Shown here: positions 33,441 to 43,888 of the stretch, piece by piece
Numbering within the stretch: the stretch's first letter is position 1
Layout of the letters: every line of letters begins with the position of its first letter
Assembly (NCBI GenBank): GCA_020536535.1
Contig: JAHLWZ010000150.1
Location: 27,589-71,476, forward strand
Direction of reading: 5' to 3'
Source of the DNA: Pelomyxa schiedti
Lineage: Eukaryota > Evosea > Pelobiontida > Pelomyxidae
Length of the DNA: 43,888 bases
Translations under genes and position numbers: made by a program
Notes under the pieces: model-generated
Database searches by the model: none
Seen by the model: only the letters and a program-made list of their open reading frames with translations
Told to the model about the DNA's origin: nothing

Positions 33441-33909
33441 TTCGACAACCAGCTTGTACCCGTGTTTGTTTTATTTTGCTTGGTTGAAATTTTGGACAAA
33501 AATTGTCACTTCGACGCTAAGTTCTGTGTTTTGGAGATTACCGTTTCCGGTCCATCGTGCACATTTTTCCTCAAAATTGCCTGTTTTTTGGATTTTGTGG
33601 TCGATGCTTTTATCGCTGAATGTGAGTCGGGTGCAAAGCCGGGCCAGGCGAGATCGAAAATGCAGATTCCACGAACAACAGGAAATTCCACAACCCACGT
33701 TTGGCAGCAACGTGCGCTAATGCCCTGGGTTTTTCTGGGCCAAACGACTCCGGAAGTGGCTTACTCTGCTGTGTAGATTTGGTGGGTTTGGTTGTTTATT
33801 CGATTCTCGTGACTTCAGGTAACAGGGTTGAGAATGCCTTCACTGGTTTTTGAACTGGTGTGGAATTCTACTTTCTCATAGTTGCTGAGGTCTCCCGTTT
33901 TCCGTATCG
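33441..33909. other. Spacer with an antisense-type open frame
   Basis: Between SHQ1 and GATA. A plus-strand ATG-initiated frame of 145 codons (33339-33776) covers most of it and the GATA first exon. It has no intron signals, no family match and a Phe/Val/Cys-rich middle. I do not call it a gene. Confidence 0.4.
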
Positions 33910-36068
33910 TCACATTGAGGTGCACCTTCGTCCTCTGCCATGGCAATAGTCACGGCTTTTTTTTCCTGTGGATTGTAAGAACTCTTCCTTTCTGAGGGTA
34001 GTGGTGACACATACTAGGCTTTCAAGGGGAAAGCCGGTATCCGCTTTGTGAATGGATGATATGGCCTGTTCTATTTCTCTTGCAAACGGCAAAAACTGGT
34101 CTCGGCTTTGTGGAGTCATTTAAAAAAGAGGGTTGGGGCAGCGGTAACCTTAGTGTTTGAACCCATACGCAGTAATCATCAATGAAAAGGTTATTGAGGT
34201 AATGTCTAAACTCATGCGTTTCCATAATCTTTTTGACTGCAATAAGAGACCGTACTATGGCTCTTAGAAAGGGTCAGCCCTATGTGCAAGAAAGGGACTC
34301 AAACCTTGGGCCAAGCTTGAAAATTATTACTGCATCCTGCGCTACTCGAACAGTAAGATCCCAGTGTCTGTATAGAGGGAATGTGAGAGCCCGTCTGTAG
34401 CATCCAACCAGTGCGTCACGTGTATTTTGAGGAGTCTAGGAATGGTTACAGGCTCCAAAACAATTGTGTGGAGTACATCCAACCAAGCCAACAATGGTGT
34501 TAATTTAGAAATTGTCCATGCAGACTCTACTGTGGTTTCGTCATGGGTAGTTCGAACGTCATAGCAATATGAATACATAATTTGCAGTAATCCGTTCAGC
34601 AGTTCCTGAGTGTTTGATATCAAGTCTGGATGAAGGCATTTAGAATCAAGCCGTAGGTAACGTTCTTGGCACACATTCTTTTCGAGGCAATGACAGGAGT
34701 GTTTGAATATATTCAGGAGGCATCTGAATTAAATCGACCTCAGCCTGGTGTGCAGACATTTTGGTTGTGAATTCTGTGTTTGTTGTCTGAGACAAAGGTT
34801 CTTTCGTGTCAGATGTGTCAATTTGGGAAGTTGGGGTTGATTGGGGTGTTGTTTGCGTTGTTGTTAATGTTGGTGCCGTGGTTGCATTTTCTGGTGTTGG
34901 TTGAGTGGTGATGGAAGTTCTATCAAGAATTGCCTGAACCAATGTGGCAGGATTTAATACTAGTAGTTTTAGTGCAGAATAAACATCATTCAAGAAATAC
35001 CGGCACGTTGCTCTAACGAAAGTGATGCAAAAGACTCTGTACAAACACTTATAGGTGGCGTGGTGGATGCAGTGGCATGTTTACAGATTCGGCTGTGTTC
35101 AACACACCACTGGGGTTCAAAAGCAAGGTGCTTTTCAATTTCTTCATCATCAATAAAGTCAACCCTGAGGGTGGTCTCCACATGAAATGTGATAAAGAAT
35201 GTACATGTAATGGTCCTGTTGCTCTTCAAATTTTGCGTTTTCTTGCTCGATACGAAGGGTGCGTCGATTACTTACTGTAGTGGAGTCTGGTTCCAATAAG
35301 TCCAGTAATTCCTAGGCTATGTGTTACAAAGGTGTTGCTTTTTTTTTTTAAATCTTTTCTTGTTTCCTTGTTTCTTTTTTTTTTTTTTTTGAACTTACAG
35401 AAAACCTTGATATCCTCTTGAAGGGGCTGAAAGAAATTGGAGTAGCAATTATTGAATCCATATTGCGGTTTGCATGCGAGTACATTTAGAGATTCCTTTA
35501 TCAATATGTTGGCAACGTAAAACAAAATGAGTACCTCGGCATAATACAACCTCCTCAGGGATGCTCTGTTCAAAAGACCAATCAGGCTCCCCTTCTGTAT
35601 GCTCCTCTGGTTGTGCAACACCTTCCATAGCTTCCGTGGCGCAGCTAGCATCACCTCCCACCACTTCGATTTTTGGAGCAAGTTTGGCAACTCTTGGAGT
35701 TAACAGCGAGGTGACCATGTCCAGTCTAGGAAAGAATTCACCACGAACAGCCTTGGGCACCCACACCACAAGTTGCCCCGCCACTCGATCAAAAGTAGCT
35801 TTCTGACTCCCGTCGTCAGTGACTTCGCAAGGAAACGTCAAACTCAAAAAGTACGGATGGGCGTGGAACTTGAACAGTTTTTCAGTGATGACAATGTCCT
35901 CTTCTCCCAGCTTGTATTTTCAAATTGAAAAGCGAATCGCGTGAGATCAAACCGCAAAACGTCGGTCGTTAATCGCGTGCGTAAACACACCTTCAAATAC
36001 CCCGGGATCTTCATAGTGATGATAATGTATTGTTCATCCTGCGTTACACTGAACCTCGGTGTCAACAT
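33910..36068 (-). CDS. SHQ1: SHQ1, H/ACA ribonucleoprotein assembly factor
   Basis: About eight exons. SHQ1 chaperones dyskerin/Cbf5 before H/ACA RNP assembly. The N-terminus MLTPRFSVTQDEQYIIITMK, then FHAHPYFLSLTFPC-like sequence and LVVWVPKAVRGEFFPRLDMV, is the CS/p23-like domain. The Asp/Glu patch EPDWSFEQSIPEE follows. The SHQ1-specific helical domain shows LLQIMYSYCYDVRTTHDETT, VESAWTISKLTPLLAWLD, then RRALTFPLYRHWDLTVRVAQ, FKLGPRAIVRSL and FRHYLNNLFIDDYCVWVQ. Several of these run across introns that I placed by phase. A Thr-rich linker lies between the two domains. The tail after DDYCVWVQTLS is short and basic. A TATA-like box precedes the start. Confidence 0.88.
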
Positions 36069-36115
36069 TATGCCGTAGAGTTCTCGTTTTTATTTTTTCT
36101 TCTTTTCTATGAAAA

Positions 36116-36123
36116 TTTTTATA
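36116..36123 (-). promoter_or_regulatory. TATA-like box upstream of SHQ1
   Basis: Reads TATAAAAA on the minus strand, about 48 bases before the SHQ1 ATG. Same octamer as upstream of H2B. The region is A/T-rich, so this is only suggestive. Confidence 0.35.
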
Positions 36124-36177
36124 AAACAACTGGTAATAGATCTCCTGCGATAGGATAGAATAGAACTAGACATTAGA

Positions 36178-38626
36178 CTAGGTGCTGCTTTGGGTTTTCT
36201 TTGCGTCGAGGTACCTCCTTGTGTGTGTTAGAATTAATTCAATTAGAATAGAATTGTTTGGGGAGTGGGCGAATTACATAAATGATTGATGAAGGTTGTT
36301 TAGAACATATAGAATGTTAAAGAAGGAATAACTAACCTTCTCGCGGCCTCCATTATGGCTCTCTGCCTGGCAGCAAAAGCTTCCTGCCGTTCATGTGCCG
36401 TGGCCGCAAATGAATCCTTGAATATCGGGTGTGGTTCACTCAAGGGAGAGGATGGTGATTGTTGTGGGGAGGGTGATGCTGCAGCAGAGGACGCTGTTGA
36501 TAAGGCAGTGTGTGTGGTGGAAGGGGTACTGGTTGATGATGTTGTTGTTGTGTTGGTGGTGGCTGCTGCTGAAGAGGGAGTTGTGGATTCGCTTGAGTGA
36601 GGGTGCGATGCGGGTGGTGAATGTGGTGCTGGAATTGGACTGGGGTGGACCATGGGCGCATCGGGGGGTGGAGGTGCAAAATCCCCGATTACCCCGTTTA
36701 TCAGGTTTTCTGTGGTGGCTTCAATGGACCCGGTCTGCTGCAAATCGGCAACAATTATGTGCGTTGGAATGTGGGGGAACACTTCTGCGATTCGTTGTAT
36801 CTGTGTTGAGGATGAGTAAGAGAGCTCGGAAATAGATGAGAACCATTTCTTGTGTCACAGGGTATGCATGTGTTGGGCGGAATTGACGCTGTGAATTGTT
36901 GCGCATAAGTTGTACAGAGAAAGGAGGCAAGAAATTCAACCACCCTCCACCACGCCATTCCCAAACAGTTCTGAGTATGTCACTATAAATGGTTTTAAAA
37001 GATGGAGGTACCTTGGAGCTGGAGCTGGAGCGGCTGGACCTGCGGTAATTGGTGCTGCGGCTTGATCAATAGGAGCATTCTCCATCCTCTGCGGTGGGGT
37101 GTCCACTGGATGGTTACTGTAAGGTGTCACTGTAAATTGGAGAAAACGGGTTCTAGATTACCCTAAAAGAGGTCGCCTACATGTGGGACATGTGTGATCA
37201 CTCTCTAACCATCTCATCAAGCATGTTCTGAAAGAGATTAACTGGGTAAAGAATACACAAGAAAGACTACCGGTGGAAAAGGTGGGTACAGGGCAATTTG
37301 CAGGCAGAAGTCATTTGATCCTGACAAATGGGACAAAGATCACTGGCAACCTCAGGACCAGATATTATTGGGTACCTACGCGGAGTAATAAGTTTGAAGC
37401 AAAATTGATTAAGTGGGCACTACATAGTGTTAATTTTCTCCACTAGGTGGAGGTAGTTTTTGAAGGAAGTAAGACGCTTCTTTAAGCTGTAAGAGACCTT
37501 TCCTATGTGCGTAAACATGCAGATATCCATTATGGAGAACGAAACCTAGCCAAAACCAAACAATAAGAAACTTTGGGAGGTCCATTGGTAAACATACCCC
37601 ACGAATTGTCACAATATACATATAGTAGCCTAATGTGGCAACCAAAAACCCCAGCTCGAGAACCAGGTCAGCATAATAAGAATATGCACCTCTAAAGTAA
37701 TTGCCATTGGAATGTGTACATTGTTAGGCAGGGTGATACCGTTGTTCCCATATACCGTCATGTTGACGTTCAATGATAGCTATTACGGACTGAAGGAGTG
37801 GTTGAAGGATCTTGCAGCATAAAGTGAAGCACTGTATAAAAAAGTGTAAAGGTTAATATGTATATGAGATTGATTTTACCTCAAAGGAGACCAGAACTAA
37901 TAGTGATCCACTGCAGGTGGAAAATACCACACAAAACAGTAAAATATCCATGAGCATTAAAGCAATCAAAATATAGTCCATTTTGTGAGATTCTTCATTA
38001 GGGTGTGCCAGCCTAATCTAGAAGGAGAAGGAGTGATTACCAAGGATCATTACTGCAAGTTACGCACATATTCGGCTCGCTCTTTTGACAATAAAGTAAA
38101 AGCAGAAATGAACTCACTACAACCAAATACTACAGCAGAGATAATGTTGCCATATTGAGGTAGAGAGTTGGCTAAAAGTCCTAAGAATCCCACTTTCAGC
38201 ATGACGTGAGAGGATGTTTGTTCTTTCAAATGCTTTTTGTGGTGGTTGTCACTTAGTATGTTTGTTATTTAGTAAAAAAAACAGCTAAAGGGGTTTTGCA
38301 ATTCCCATAACCGAATCCTAATCCAAAAAGAAATCATACAAACATGCACACCTTCGACTCTGAGACCCTGAGGCGACCATATAAAAGGCGGATTGCTATT
38401 CTACCAGTCAGCAACAAATATGCATACATGGAATTTATGGCCTGCACCCGAACATAAATTAGGGGAGGAAAACAAAAAAGGGAATCCCATGATTGAGTGC
38501 ACGTACCACCATAACAGCAGGAAATGATGTCCAAAACTCCAACAACTGGCTGCGCGGTACTGAGTACAATGACCAACCGGCAACTAATGCCCACAGTGAA
38601 AAACTGACCACAAAGTAGAGTGGCAT
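36178..38626 (-). CDS. gp78/AMFR-like membrane RING E3 ubiquitin ligase
   Basis: Many short exons. The N-terminal half holds several hydrophobic segments (PLYFVVSFSLWALVAGWSLY, LIVWFWLGFVLHNGYLHVYA and others between 37700 and 38300), fitting a multi-pass ER protein. The RING is split by an intron: PEVASDLCPICQDQM, KLPCTHLFH, then CLMRWLESDHTCPTCRRPL. Downstream are a Pro-rich linker, IIVADLQQTGSIEATTENLI (CUE domain), another low-complexity linker, and the end RQRAIMEAARR joined to RYLDAKKTQSST. Membrane-RING-CUE is the gp78/AMFR order used in ER-associated degradation; HRD1 lacks the CUE. I see no p97-binding motif beyond the final basic helix. The start ATG at 38626 is the first in frame; middle exons are approximate. 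Confidence 0.75.
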
Positions 38627-38969
38627 GTCAAGGTCAAGGTGTGACTCGACGAAATCACCCACACAAGTTCGGTTTGTTGCAAATTAATCAGATCTGGGGG
38701 CCTTTTGGAAAACTTGAGCATCCACCCTTCGAATCTCTGGTGGTCTGATCTGGAAAGAACGTGGCACCGTCGTTCTCAGTCTGGGTAGAAGTGGCAAAAA
38801 GCTCAGGGTTAAAAATGGTCTCATTCCCGTGAAAGGAAAACTTCGCATAATTCCAATTGCAGGAAAGGGTAATATCAAGAGGCACGATACATTTTTTCAA
38901 AAAAAAAAAAAAAAAACAACAAAGCAACCGACACATAACACACGACGACATTTGTTCATACAAAACAAC
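38627..38969. promoter_or_regulatory. Bidirectional spacer between gp78-like and PX genes
   Basis: 343 bases between two divergent start codons. It holds an 18-base A run about 60 bases before the PX start. No TATA box is clear. Promoter function is inferred from position. Confidence 0.4.
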
Positions 38970-41900
38970 ATGCCAAAGAGATCTGTGCTTGACGACGATC
39001 AGTGGAAGACCGTACACGAGAGGACCGATGCTGTATTGCACAACTTCGAGGGTCGTTTCCGTATCGCGTTCAGGGAGACATGGTTGGAGGTGTTGCGAAA
39101 CTTCGACAACGAACAGAGGATAGAGCACCACGAAAAGGAAAAACGTGCCAGGAAAGGACCTAAAAATTACGATAGGAAACTGTACACAGTGAGTCGTTGT
39201 CTTTTTAGTTTTGTATTTCCTAAGTTTTCACTTACTTTAATACAGGGCAAATCCGATGAAGTCGCCTTGCGTATTTGCGACTGGGTTATTCTTGGTACCA
39301 CCTCTTCAATGTACCCCTTTGCTAACCTTTGAATAGATGAGGATGTTGATCCATTTATCATGTACGTGATCAAGTCTACTGCCGGAGACAATTCCGCTTG
39401 CGTCTATCGCCGTTACGATCAGTTCAAACAACTCTCAACTGCTGTAAGTTCTCAGACTATTGCAATTCTTCCCGAGCAGTCCACTGGTTTCCTTGGCTGG
39501 AAGCGCAAGAAAAGAACCTCAGCTGAATACGCGCAAACAAGGCTTCCCAAGCTCCATAAGTATTTGCAAGTCCTTCTCCAGAATAAGGCAATTCAGAACT
39601 CCAAAGCCTTCAGGAGCTGGTTGGGCATAGGTAAAAACCAATTATCAAGAATTTGTGTTCTTATCGCTTCAAAGGGGCTGACAACGATACTGTTATCCAA
39701 GATGCTTTTACCCTTGCCTTTGGTCAATTAGTTAGTGAAAAGCACCAAGTGTACTATGACGATCCCGTGGAAGCCATTTGCAAATTCATCGTTGAAGAGA
39801 TCTTTGAGAGTTTTGGTCCCATAGTGAAGAGTCAAGGGAGAAACACCAAGGAAAGCAACAAACTTATTCAAGCTGCCTACCTCGAAGTTGCCCAGGATGT
39901 GGCCACAAAAGTAGCACCCAAGTGGGAAGGTTGCCAACACTATTTTGGATGTGTCATGTTTACTCCCCTCAGAGATGCTTTCCGAGGCCGTCACGATCAA
40001 GGGAGCAAACAGCAAGGTGTCTCCAACAAGCGTTCTTCACACAGAGGCAGATTTGAAGGTGGATATGAAAAGGGTCATGTTTACAGGTTTGTTCTTGCCG
40101 TTATATGTGCCCTTTTTTTAATAAAAAAAAAAGAAATGACACACATTTGCGGCCAATTCCCTCAGTTCATGGAAATTTTCATGCGATCTCTCGAGCCTCT
40201 CACAGTAGAAATACTGGCCAAAAACAAAAAAGCCAAAGACGATCTGGTAGCTGAAGTTTATAAAAATATACGCAGGGAAACAACCAGCTCATCGAAAGAA
40301 GAACGAGAAACGGAAGTCGCCCATTGGGTGATGGACTTGCAACAAGCTGCTGTCAAATTAAAGAATTCTGTAGCAACTACGGTATTTCATATTTCTCTTC
40401 TTTTTGGTTGACACCCTCCCAGGTCGATGAAAAGATGAAGCAGATAATGGAAAGTATTGTAAAGCAGTTTGAGACCAAGGTGAGCATTGATTCTGTTCTT
40501 GAAATTTAAATTACTAACTTCAATCTAGTCGATTGTTCAAGGTTTGGGACAGCTTGTGAAAGTCATTGCTCAATTCCACAGTGTCATCAAGTCAGTGTTC
40601 AAGTTTTTCAATCCCCGAAACCAGGCTACCGTGGTATGCTTCATTGTTGCTGTGGATTTCTTCTAAACTTTCTCAGTTCAAATCAATATTGAAAGCAAAA
40701 GAAAATCAAATCCACCACCTTACGAAGGCGGATGCCTCTGGTGAAAGCGAGTTTTTGAAAAAAATAGAGAAAGGTGAAGCCGTTCTTCAGGAACGAATAT
40801 GGCGTTCTCATCGTGATATGAAGGTAGCCCACAAATCTGCTATGGACTGTTTTCTTATTTTTGATAGTTTGATGCCTGGAGGGTCGTTTACGATTTGAGA
40901 AAATGGCTGCACACAAGTAAGCAACCAAGCAAGCAAGATCTTGGTCCCATGTTGGGAGCTCTCCATGAAATCTTACTCAAAGTGGCTCTTCTAAACAAGC
41001 AATTCTTCCAGAAGCTCGTTTTCCGCACCAATGACTACCTTATCTCCCATGTCAAAGAAAAACTCAGCGCTACAAAAGAAGCCAAGACAGAATTTGTACG
41101 AGACGCTTTGCAACAAGGAATGGATAAAGCCATCAAGTTCTTCTACAAACACGGCTACAATGTACTTTCTCACTCGTCTGGTGTATTTCATTTGACTTTT
41201 TTCGTAGCTTCTTGTGGATTGTATAATGAAATTGTTCTGCAAGTCACTCGTCCCTGCCGTTTCACAAACTGTCTTTGTGTCGAAGTCAGTTCAGACCGCC
41301 ATGGAACATGTCCGTATTCCAAAGGAAGCGGAGGCTTTCCTTCATCCACATTTAATTGCCAATGCATGCATCGAAGAGCTTCTGAGTAAGTTATTCTTCA
41401 TTTGCTTATCCTTCTAATCCAAGTTCACAGTGGATGGAATTAAGAGCCGGCTGGAAGGGTGGCTTCACGGAGTTCTTGTATCTAGCGCCAGTGGTGCTCC
41501 TAAAGCCACAACTACCACCACGACTACAAGCACCACTCCGGCAGCGAAGGCACCAGTCAAGCAGACAGGTGCCAAGGCGGGTGCCGCAGCACCGACAGGA
41601 GGAAAGCGTTCCGTTTCTGGCAGTCGTTCGAGAAGTGGCTCCCGCTCCCGCTCCGGCTCTGGCTCCAGAAGTGGGTCTGGCTCAAAAAGTGGCTCTGGAA
41701 GCAGGTCACGAAGTGGATCCGGGTCTGGCTCCAGATCGAGAAGTGGATCGGGGTCTGGATCCAGATCGAGAAGCGGATCTGGCTCTGGCTCAAGGTCTAA
41801 GAGTGGATCAGGCTCAAGAAGCGGCTCTGGCTCCGTATCAGGCTCTCGATCTCGCTCTGGGTCAGGATCGAGAAGCGGCTCTGGTTCAAGGTCTAAGAGT

Positions 41901-42569
41901 GGATCAGGCTCAAGAAGCGGCTCTGGCTCGAGGTCTAAGAGCGGATCAGGATCCAAGAGCGGATCAGGGTCCAAGAGCGGTTCTGGGTCCAAGAGTGGCT
42001 CAGGCTCTAGGAGTGGATCAGGATCAAGGACCGGGTCTGGATCCAAGTCTGGGCCTGTCAAGGCAGAAGTAATGCCCATCTTTGGAGGTGCTGCCAAGGC
42101 ACCTGCAGTTAATGTGACTGCCTCGGCCACAGCCACCACCCCAGCGGCAACCAAAGCCCCCGCTCTTGCTGTCACCGCCACCGTATCAACTCCCAAAGCC
42201 ACAGTATCCGCTACAACACCAGCCGCCACCGTGGCAGTGAAAACAGGCACCCCCGCTGCCTCTGTGACAGTCAAGGCCGATGTCAAGAAGTCAGGATCAG
42301 GGTCAGGCAGCCGCTCCGGCTCTGGGAGCCGCTCTGGTTCCGGTAGCCGCTCTGGCTCTGGCTCTGGCTCGCGCTCCAAGTCTGGCAGCGGCTCCAAGTC
42401 CAAGTCGGGCTCCGGCTCGCGCTCCAAGTCAGGCAGTGGCTCCAAGTCAAAATCCAAGTCAGGCTCTGGCTCTGTGTCAGGCTCCCGATCCGGCTCCGGC
42501 TCCCGCTCCGGTTCTGGATCGCGCTCTGGTTCTGGCTCTCGTTCTGGGTCTGGTTCTCGCTCGAACTAA
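38970..42569 (+). CDS. PX-domain protein with Ser/Gly/Arg repeat tail
   Basis: About a dozen exons, near 1050 residues. It starts MPKRSVLDDDQWKTVHERTD, a helical region with a Lys/Arg patch. The PX domain follows: FIMYVIKSTAGDNSACVYRR, YDQFKQL, ILPEQSTGFLGW, RLPKLHKYLQVLL, FRSWLG. The R-R-Y-D-Q-F motif and the later basic Arg are the usual phosphatidylinositol-3-phosphate contacts, so endosomal binding is likely. Residues from about 200 to 620 are all helical, with no family I recognise (for example LIQAAYLEVAQDVATKVAPK, AVTIKGANSK, MRSLEPLTVEILAKN). From about 41500 the last exon is low complexity: a Thr/Ala-rich linker, then two blocks of Ser-Gly-Ser-Arg/Lys repeats around a Thr/Ala/Val-rich spacer. 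It ends SGSRSN. Confidence 0.75.
41610..42566 (+). repeat. Imperfect 6-bp/12-bp coding repeat (Ser-Gly-Ser-Arg/Lys)
   Basis: Two blocks, about 41610-42050 and 42290-42566, within the PX gene. The unit encodes Ser-Gly-Ser-Arg or Ser-Gly-Ser-Lys, with codon drift (TCN and AGY both used for Ser), so it is old or under protein-level selection. Such arrays expand and shrink by slippage. Confidence 0.85.
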
Positions 42570-42728
42570 ACACACCCAGCCTATACAACAACAACAACAA
42601 CCTGAGCCTTCTTGACTTTTCAATATACAAACTTTTTCCTTCGTATTCTTTTCATTTCGTTTCGAATTTATTTTTTTCAAATATTTTGTTTCGACGCGAT
42701 CCCAAGGGAACAGCCCCAAATTCGGGGG

Positions 42729-42736
42729 TATAAATA
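42729..42736 (+). promoter_or_regulatory. TATA-like box before the UBA-like gene
   Basis: TATAAATA, 57 bases before the ATG at 42793, in a GC-flanked setting (GGGGG just upstream), which makes it more convincing than the A/T-rich examples elsewhere in the window. Confidence 0.5.
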
Positions 42737-42792
42737 CAGATAATCTATGTATTACTTCGAGTTTCCAACAGAGAAGGAGCGGGTGATACACA

Positions 42793-43482
42793 ATGAACAA
42801 GAACAAAGGAATGGGTGAAGAAACAGAAACGGCGCAAGAGCAACAACAGGCAAATGAGAGTATCTCTTCGTTCATGGACAACATGGGAACTGTGATATCA
42901 GCCCACTATGACAACCGCGTTCCTCGCCAAGCCGTAATCAGTGCTCTTCACACGCATGGTGGCGATGTTCTGCACACACTGAAGGACCTCAACGACTTTG
43001 TTGCCAAGCAGAGGCCCGCAATGTCAGCCGCTTCGACTTGTACTTCTACTTCGCCCTGCAGCTCATCGTCATCAAGCTCTTCAGCTGGTTCAATTGGCTC
43101 CGCTTCTTGTTCCTCCGCTGTGAGTTCTTCAAGTGGCACGTCGTCAGCGTCATCTTCGTCGGCCGTGGCATCAACAGCAAGTGCATCTTCGTCCTCGGCC
43201 GTTGCGTCTGCTGCCTCATCGTCTGCTGTTGCTGCTGGAATTGGTGCAGTATCATCATCGCCCGACGAGATCGTGGTGGCTGTGATAAGGGCGTATTTTG
43301 ACGTCCCGTCGTGCGGCGAAGTAGCCAAGTGCCTGGCCGAGAGCGGGGGAGACATTCTCACGTGCCTCAAGAAACTCCACATGCGTCAGACTCAGCGCGA
43401 AATGGAAACAGCGGCAACAACGACCACCGCGCCGGAGAACCGCGATAGTACAACAACAAGCCCTATGACGCCAAAGCTCTAG
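42793..43482 (+). CDS. Protein with two UBA-like helical repeats and a poly-Ser linker
   Basis: Single exon, 229 residues. Not a named family. The first repeat is VISAHYDNRVPRQAVISALH, then THGGDVLHTLKDLNDF. The second is VAVIRAYFDVPSCGEVAKCL, then AESGGDILTCLKKL. Both share the pattern hydrophobic helix, V or R-A-YFD/YDN, small loop, helix, GGD-L-T-LK-L, which is the layout of UBA/CUE three-helix domains (the GGD step resembles the G-G-D/N of UBA helix 3). About 85 residues of Ser/Ala/Thr run between them. A basic/Thr-rich tail follows. It may bind ubiquitin, but no direct evidence exists. A TATA-like box precedes it. Confidence 0.7.
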   Translation: MNKNKGMGEETETAQEQQQANESISSFMDNMGTVISAHYDNRVPRQAVISALHTHGGDVLHTLKDLNDFVAKQRPAMSAASTCTSTSPCSSSSSSSSAGSIGSASCSSAVSSSSGTSSASSSSAVASTASASSSSAVASAASSSAVAAGIGAVSSSPDEIVVAVIRAYFDVPSCGEVAKCLAESGGDILTCLKKLHMRQTQREMETAATTTTAPENRDSTTTSPMTPKL

Positions 43483-43888
43483 ATCTTGGATCTTGGGGTA
43501 ACAGCCACCACCGCGTGACCCGCATCACCTCCAATAAAACAACTTTGTGATTTGCATCAAAATTAAACATGAACATGGGTGAACAATAAAATGCGAAAAG
43601 AGGGATCTTGTACAGCGGACAGGGACGCGGGTTTGGTTGATGTCCAGGTTGATGTCCTGGTCGATGTGTATGCACCTACATCTCTGATATCAGGCTCATT
43701 CTGACCCAAGATCCGATACAACAAAATAAAATAAAACACCAAAGCGATGCGGGGCTGTCGTTTGTCGGTGGGGCTCCCTTTTTATATTTTCTGTGGGATC
43801 TTGCGTTACTGCTTTCTCTGAGAGTTTCTGGTTTCTCCTTTTCGCGAGGGTATTTGTTGGCATTGGGTCAGGTTTTCGCTCACTTCTC
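43483..43888. other. End of window, no gene seen
   Basis: Apart from the 12-bp repeat noted separately, this holds the 3' end of the UBA-like gene (AATAAA-like sites near 43533 and 43585) and unassigned sequence. The short frames on the minus strand are His/Pro-rich with no family signal. Confidence 0.5.
43635..43670. repeat. Three imperfect 12-bp tandem units
   Basis: GGTTGATGTCCA, GGTTGATGTCCT and GGTCGATGTGTA in direct tandem. Non-coding. Could be a short minisatellite or a binding-site array; nothing more can be said. Confidence 0.7.

Noticed and set aside
34285-34320. tRNA-like T-arm (AGGTTTGAGTCCC on the minus strand)
   Set aside because: The invariant C56 of the T-loop is T, no matching D- or anticodon arm follows, and it lies at an SHQ1 intron whose splice fits the protein.
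36178-38626. HRD1-type E3
   Set aside because: A CUE domain after the RING favours gp78/AMFR.
41465-42457. 330-codon minus-strand frame rich in Pro, Glu, Leu and Asp
   Set aside because: It is the exact antisense of the Ser-Gly-Ser-Arg repeat of the PX gene and arises from its codon pattern.
1-43888. Mobile elements, CRISPR arrays, viral insertions
   Set aside because: No transposase, reverse transcriptase, terminal repeats or spaced direct repeats were seen; long T/A runs are simple-sequence tracts.

Overview
This window is nuclear DNA of a eukaryote, almost certainly a unicellular protist. Nearly every gene is split by very short GT-AG introns (mostly 30-50 nt, some to about 130 nt), genes lie a few hundred bases apart on both strands, and the products are typical eukaryotic proteins (histone H2B, Mediator, TFIIIC, Pol II RPB3, SHQ1, HID1, F-box proteins). 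T/A homopolymer tracts are common in introns and spacers. I could not fix the lineage from sequence alone. All exon joins below were made by eye: each was accepted because the splice sites are GT-AG, the phase fits and the joined protein matches a family or reads on smoothly.

Layout. 1-3.7 kb (all minus): 5' part of a CofE-like (F420-0:gamma-glutamyl ligase) gene, an endonuclease/exonuclease/phosphatase-family enzyme, an orphan glycine-zipper protein, and histone H2B with one intron. 3.9-7.2 kb: a complete HID1 gene. 7.5-9.4 kb (plus): a Mediator MED17-like gene. 9.5-13.2 kb (minus): a large GH63/MGH1-like glycosidase. 13.3-16.3 kb (plus): a WD40 TFIIIC subunit (GTF3C2-like). 16.5-19.4 kb (plus): an annexin and an orphan tetraspan membrane protein. 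19.5-23.6 kb: two diverged RPB3 genes flanking a convergent N-formylglutamate-amidohydrolase-like gene.

23.8-31.1 kb (minus) is the most unusual part. The first gene joins a Ras-like domain that has lost its nucleotide-binding motifs to kelch repeats and an F-box. The next joins a long disordered region to ankyrin repeats and an F-box. Both look like substrate receptors of SCF ubiquitin ligases. 31.3-38.6 kb (minus): a Tpx-type peroxiredoxin, a GATA factor with an AT-hook-like motif, SHQ1 and a gp78/AMFR-like membrane E3 ligase. 39.0-43.5 kb (plus): a PX-domain protein with a long Ser/Gly/Arg/Lys repeat tail, and a small protein with two UBA-like repeats.

Themes: transcription (H2B, MED17, TFIIIC, RPB3 twice, GATA), ubiquitin (two F-box proteins, gp78-like, the UBA-like protein) and membrane traffic (HID1, annexin, PX protein). 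Eukaryotic neighbours need not be functionally linked, so I do not read this as a cluster. The best candidates for something undescribed are the pseudo-Ras/kelch/F-box protein, the two RPB3 copies with a ferredoxin-like cysteine cluster, the CofE-like gene in a eukaryote, and the Tpx without its usual resolving cysteine.
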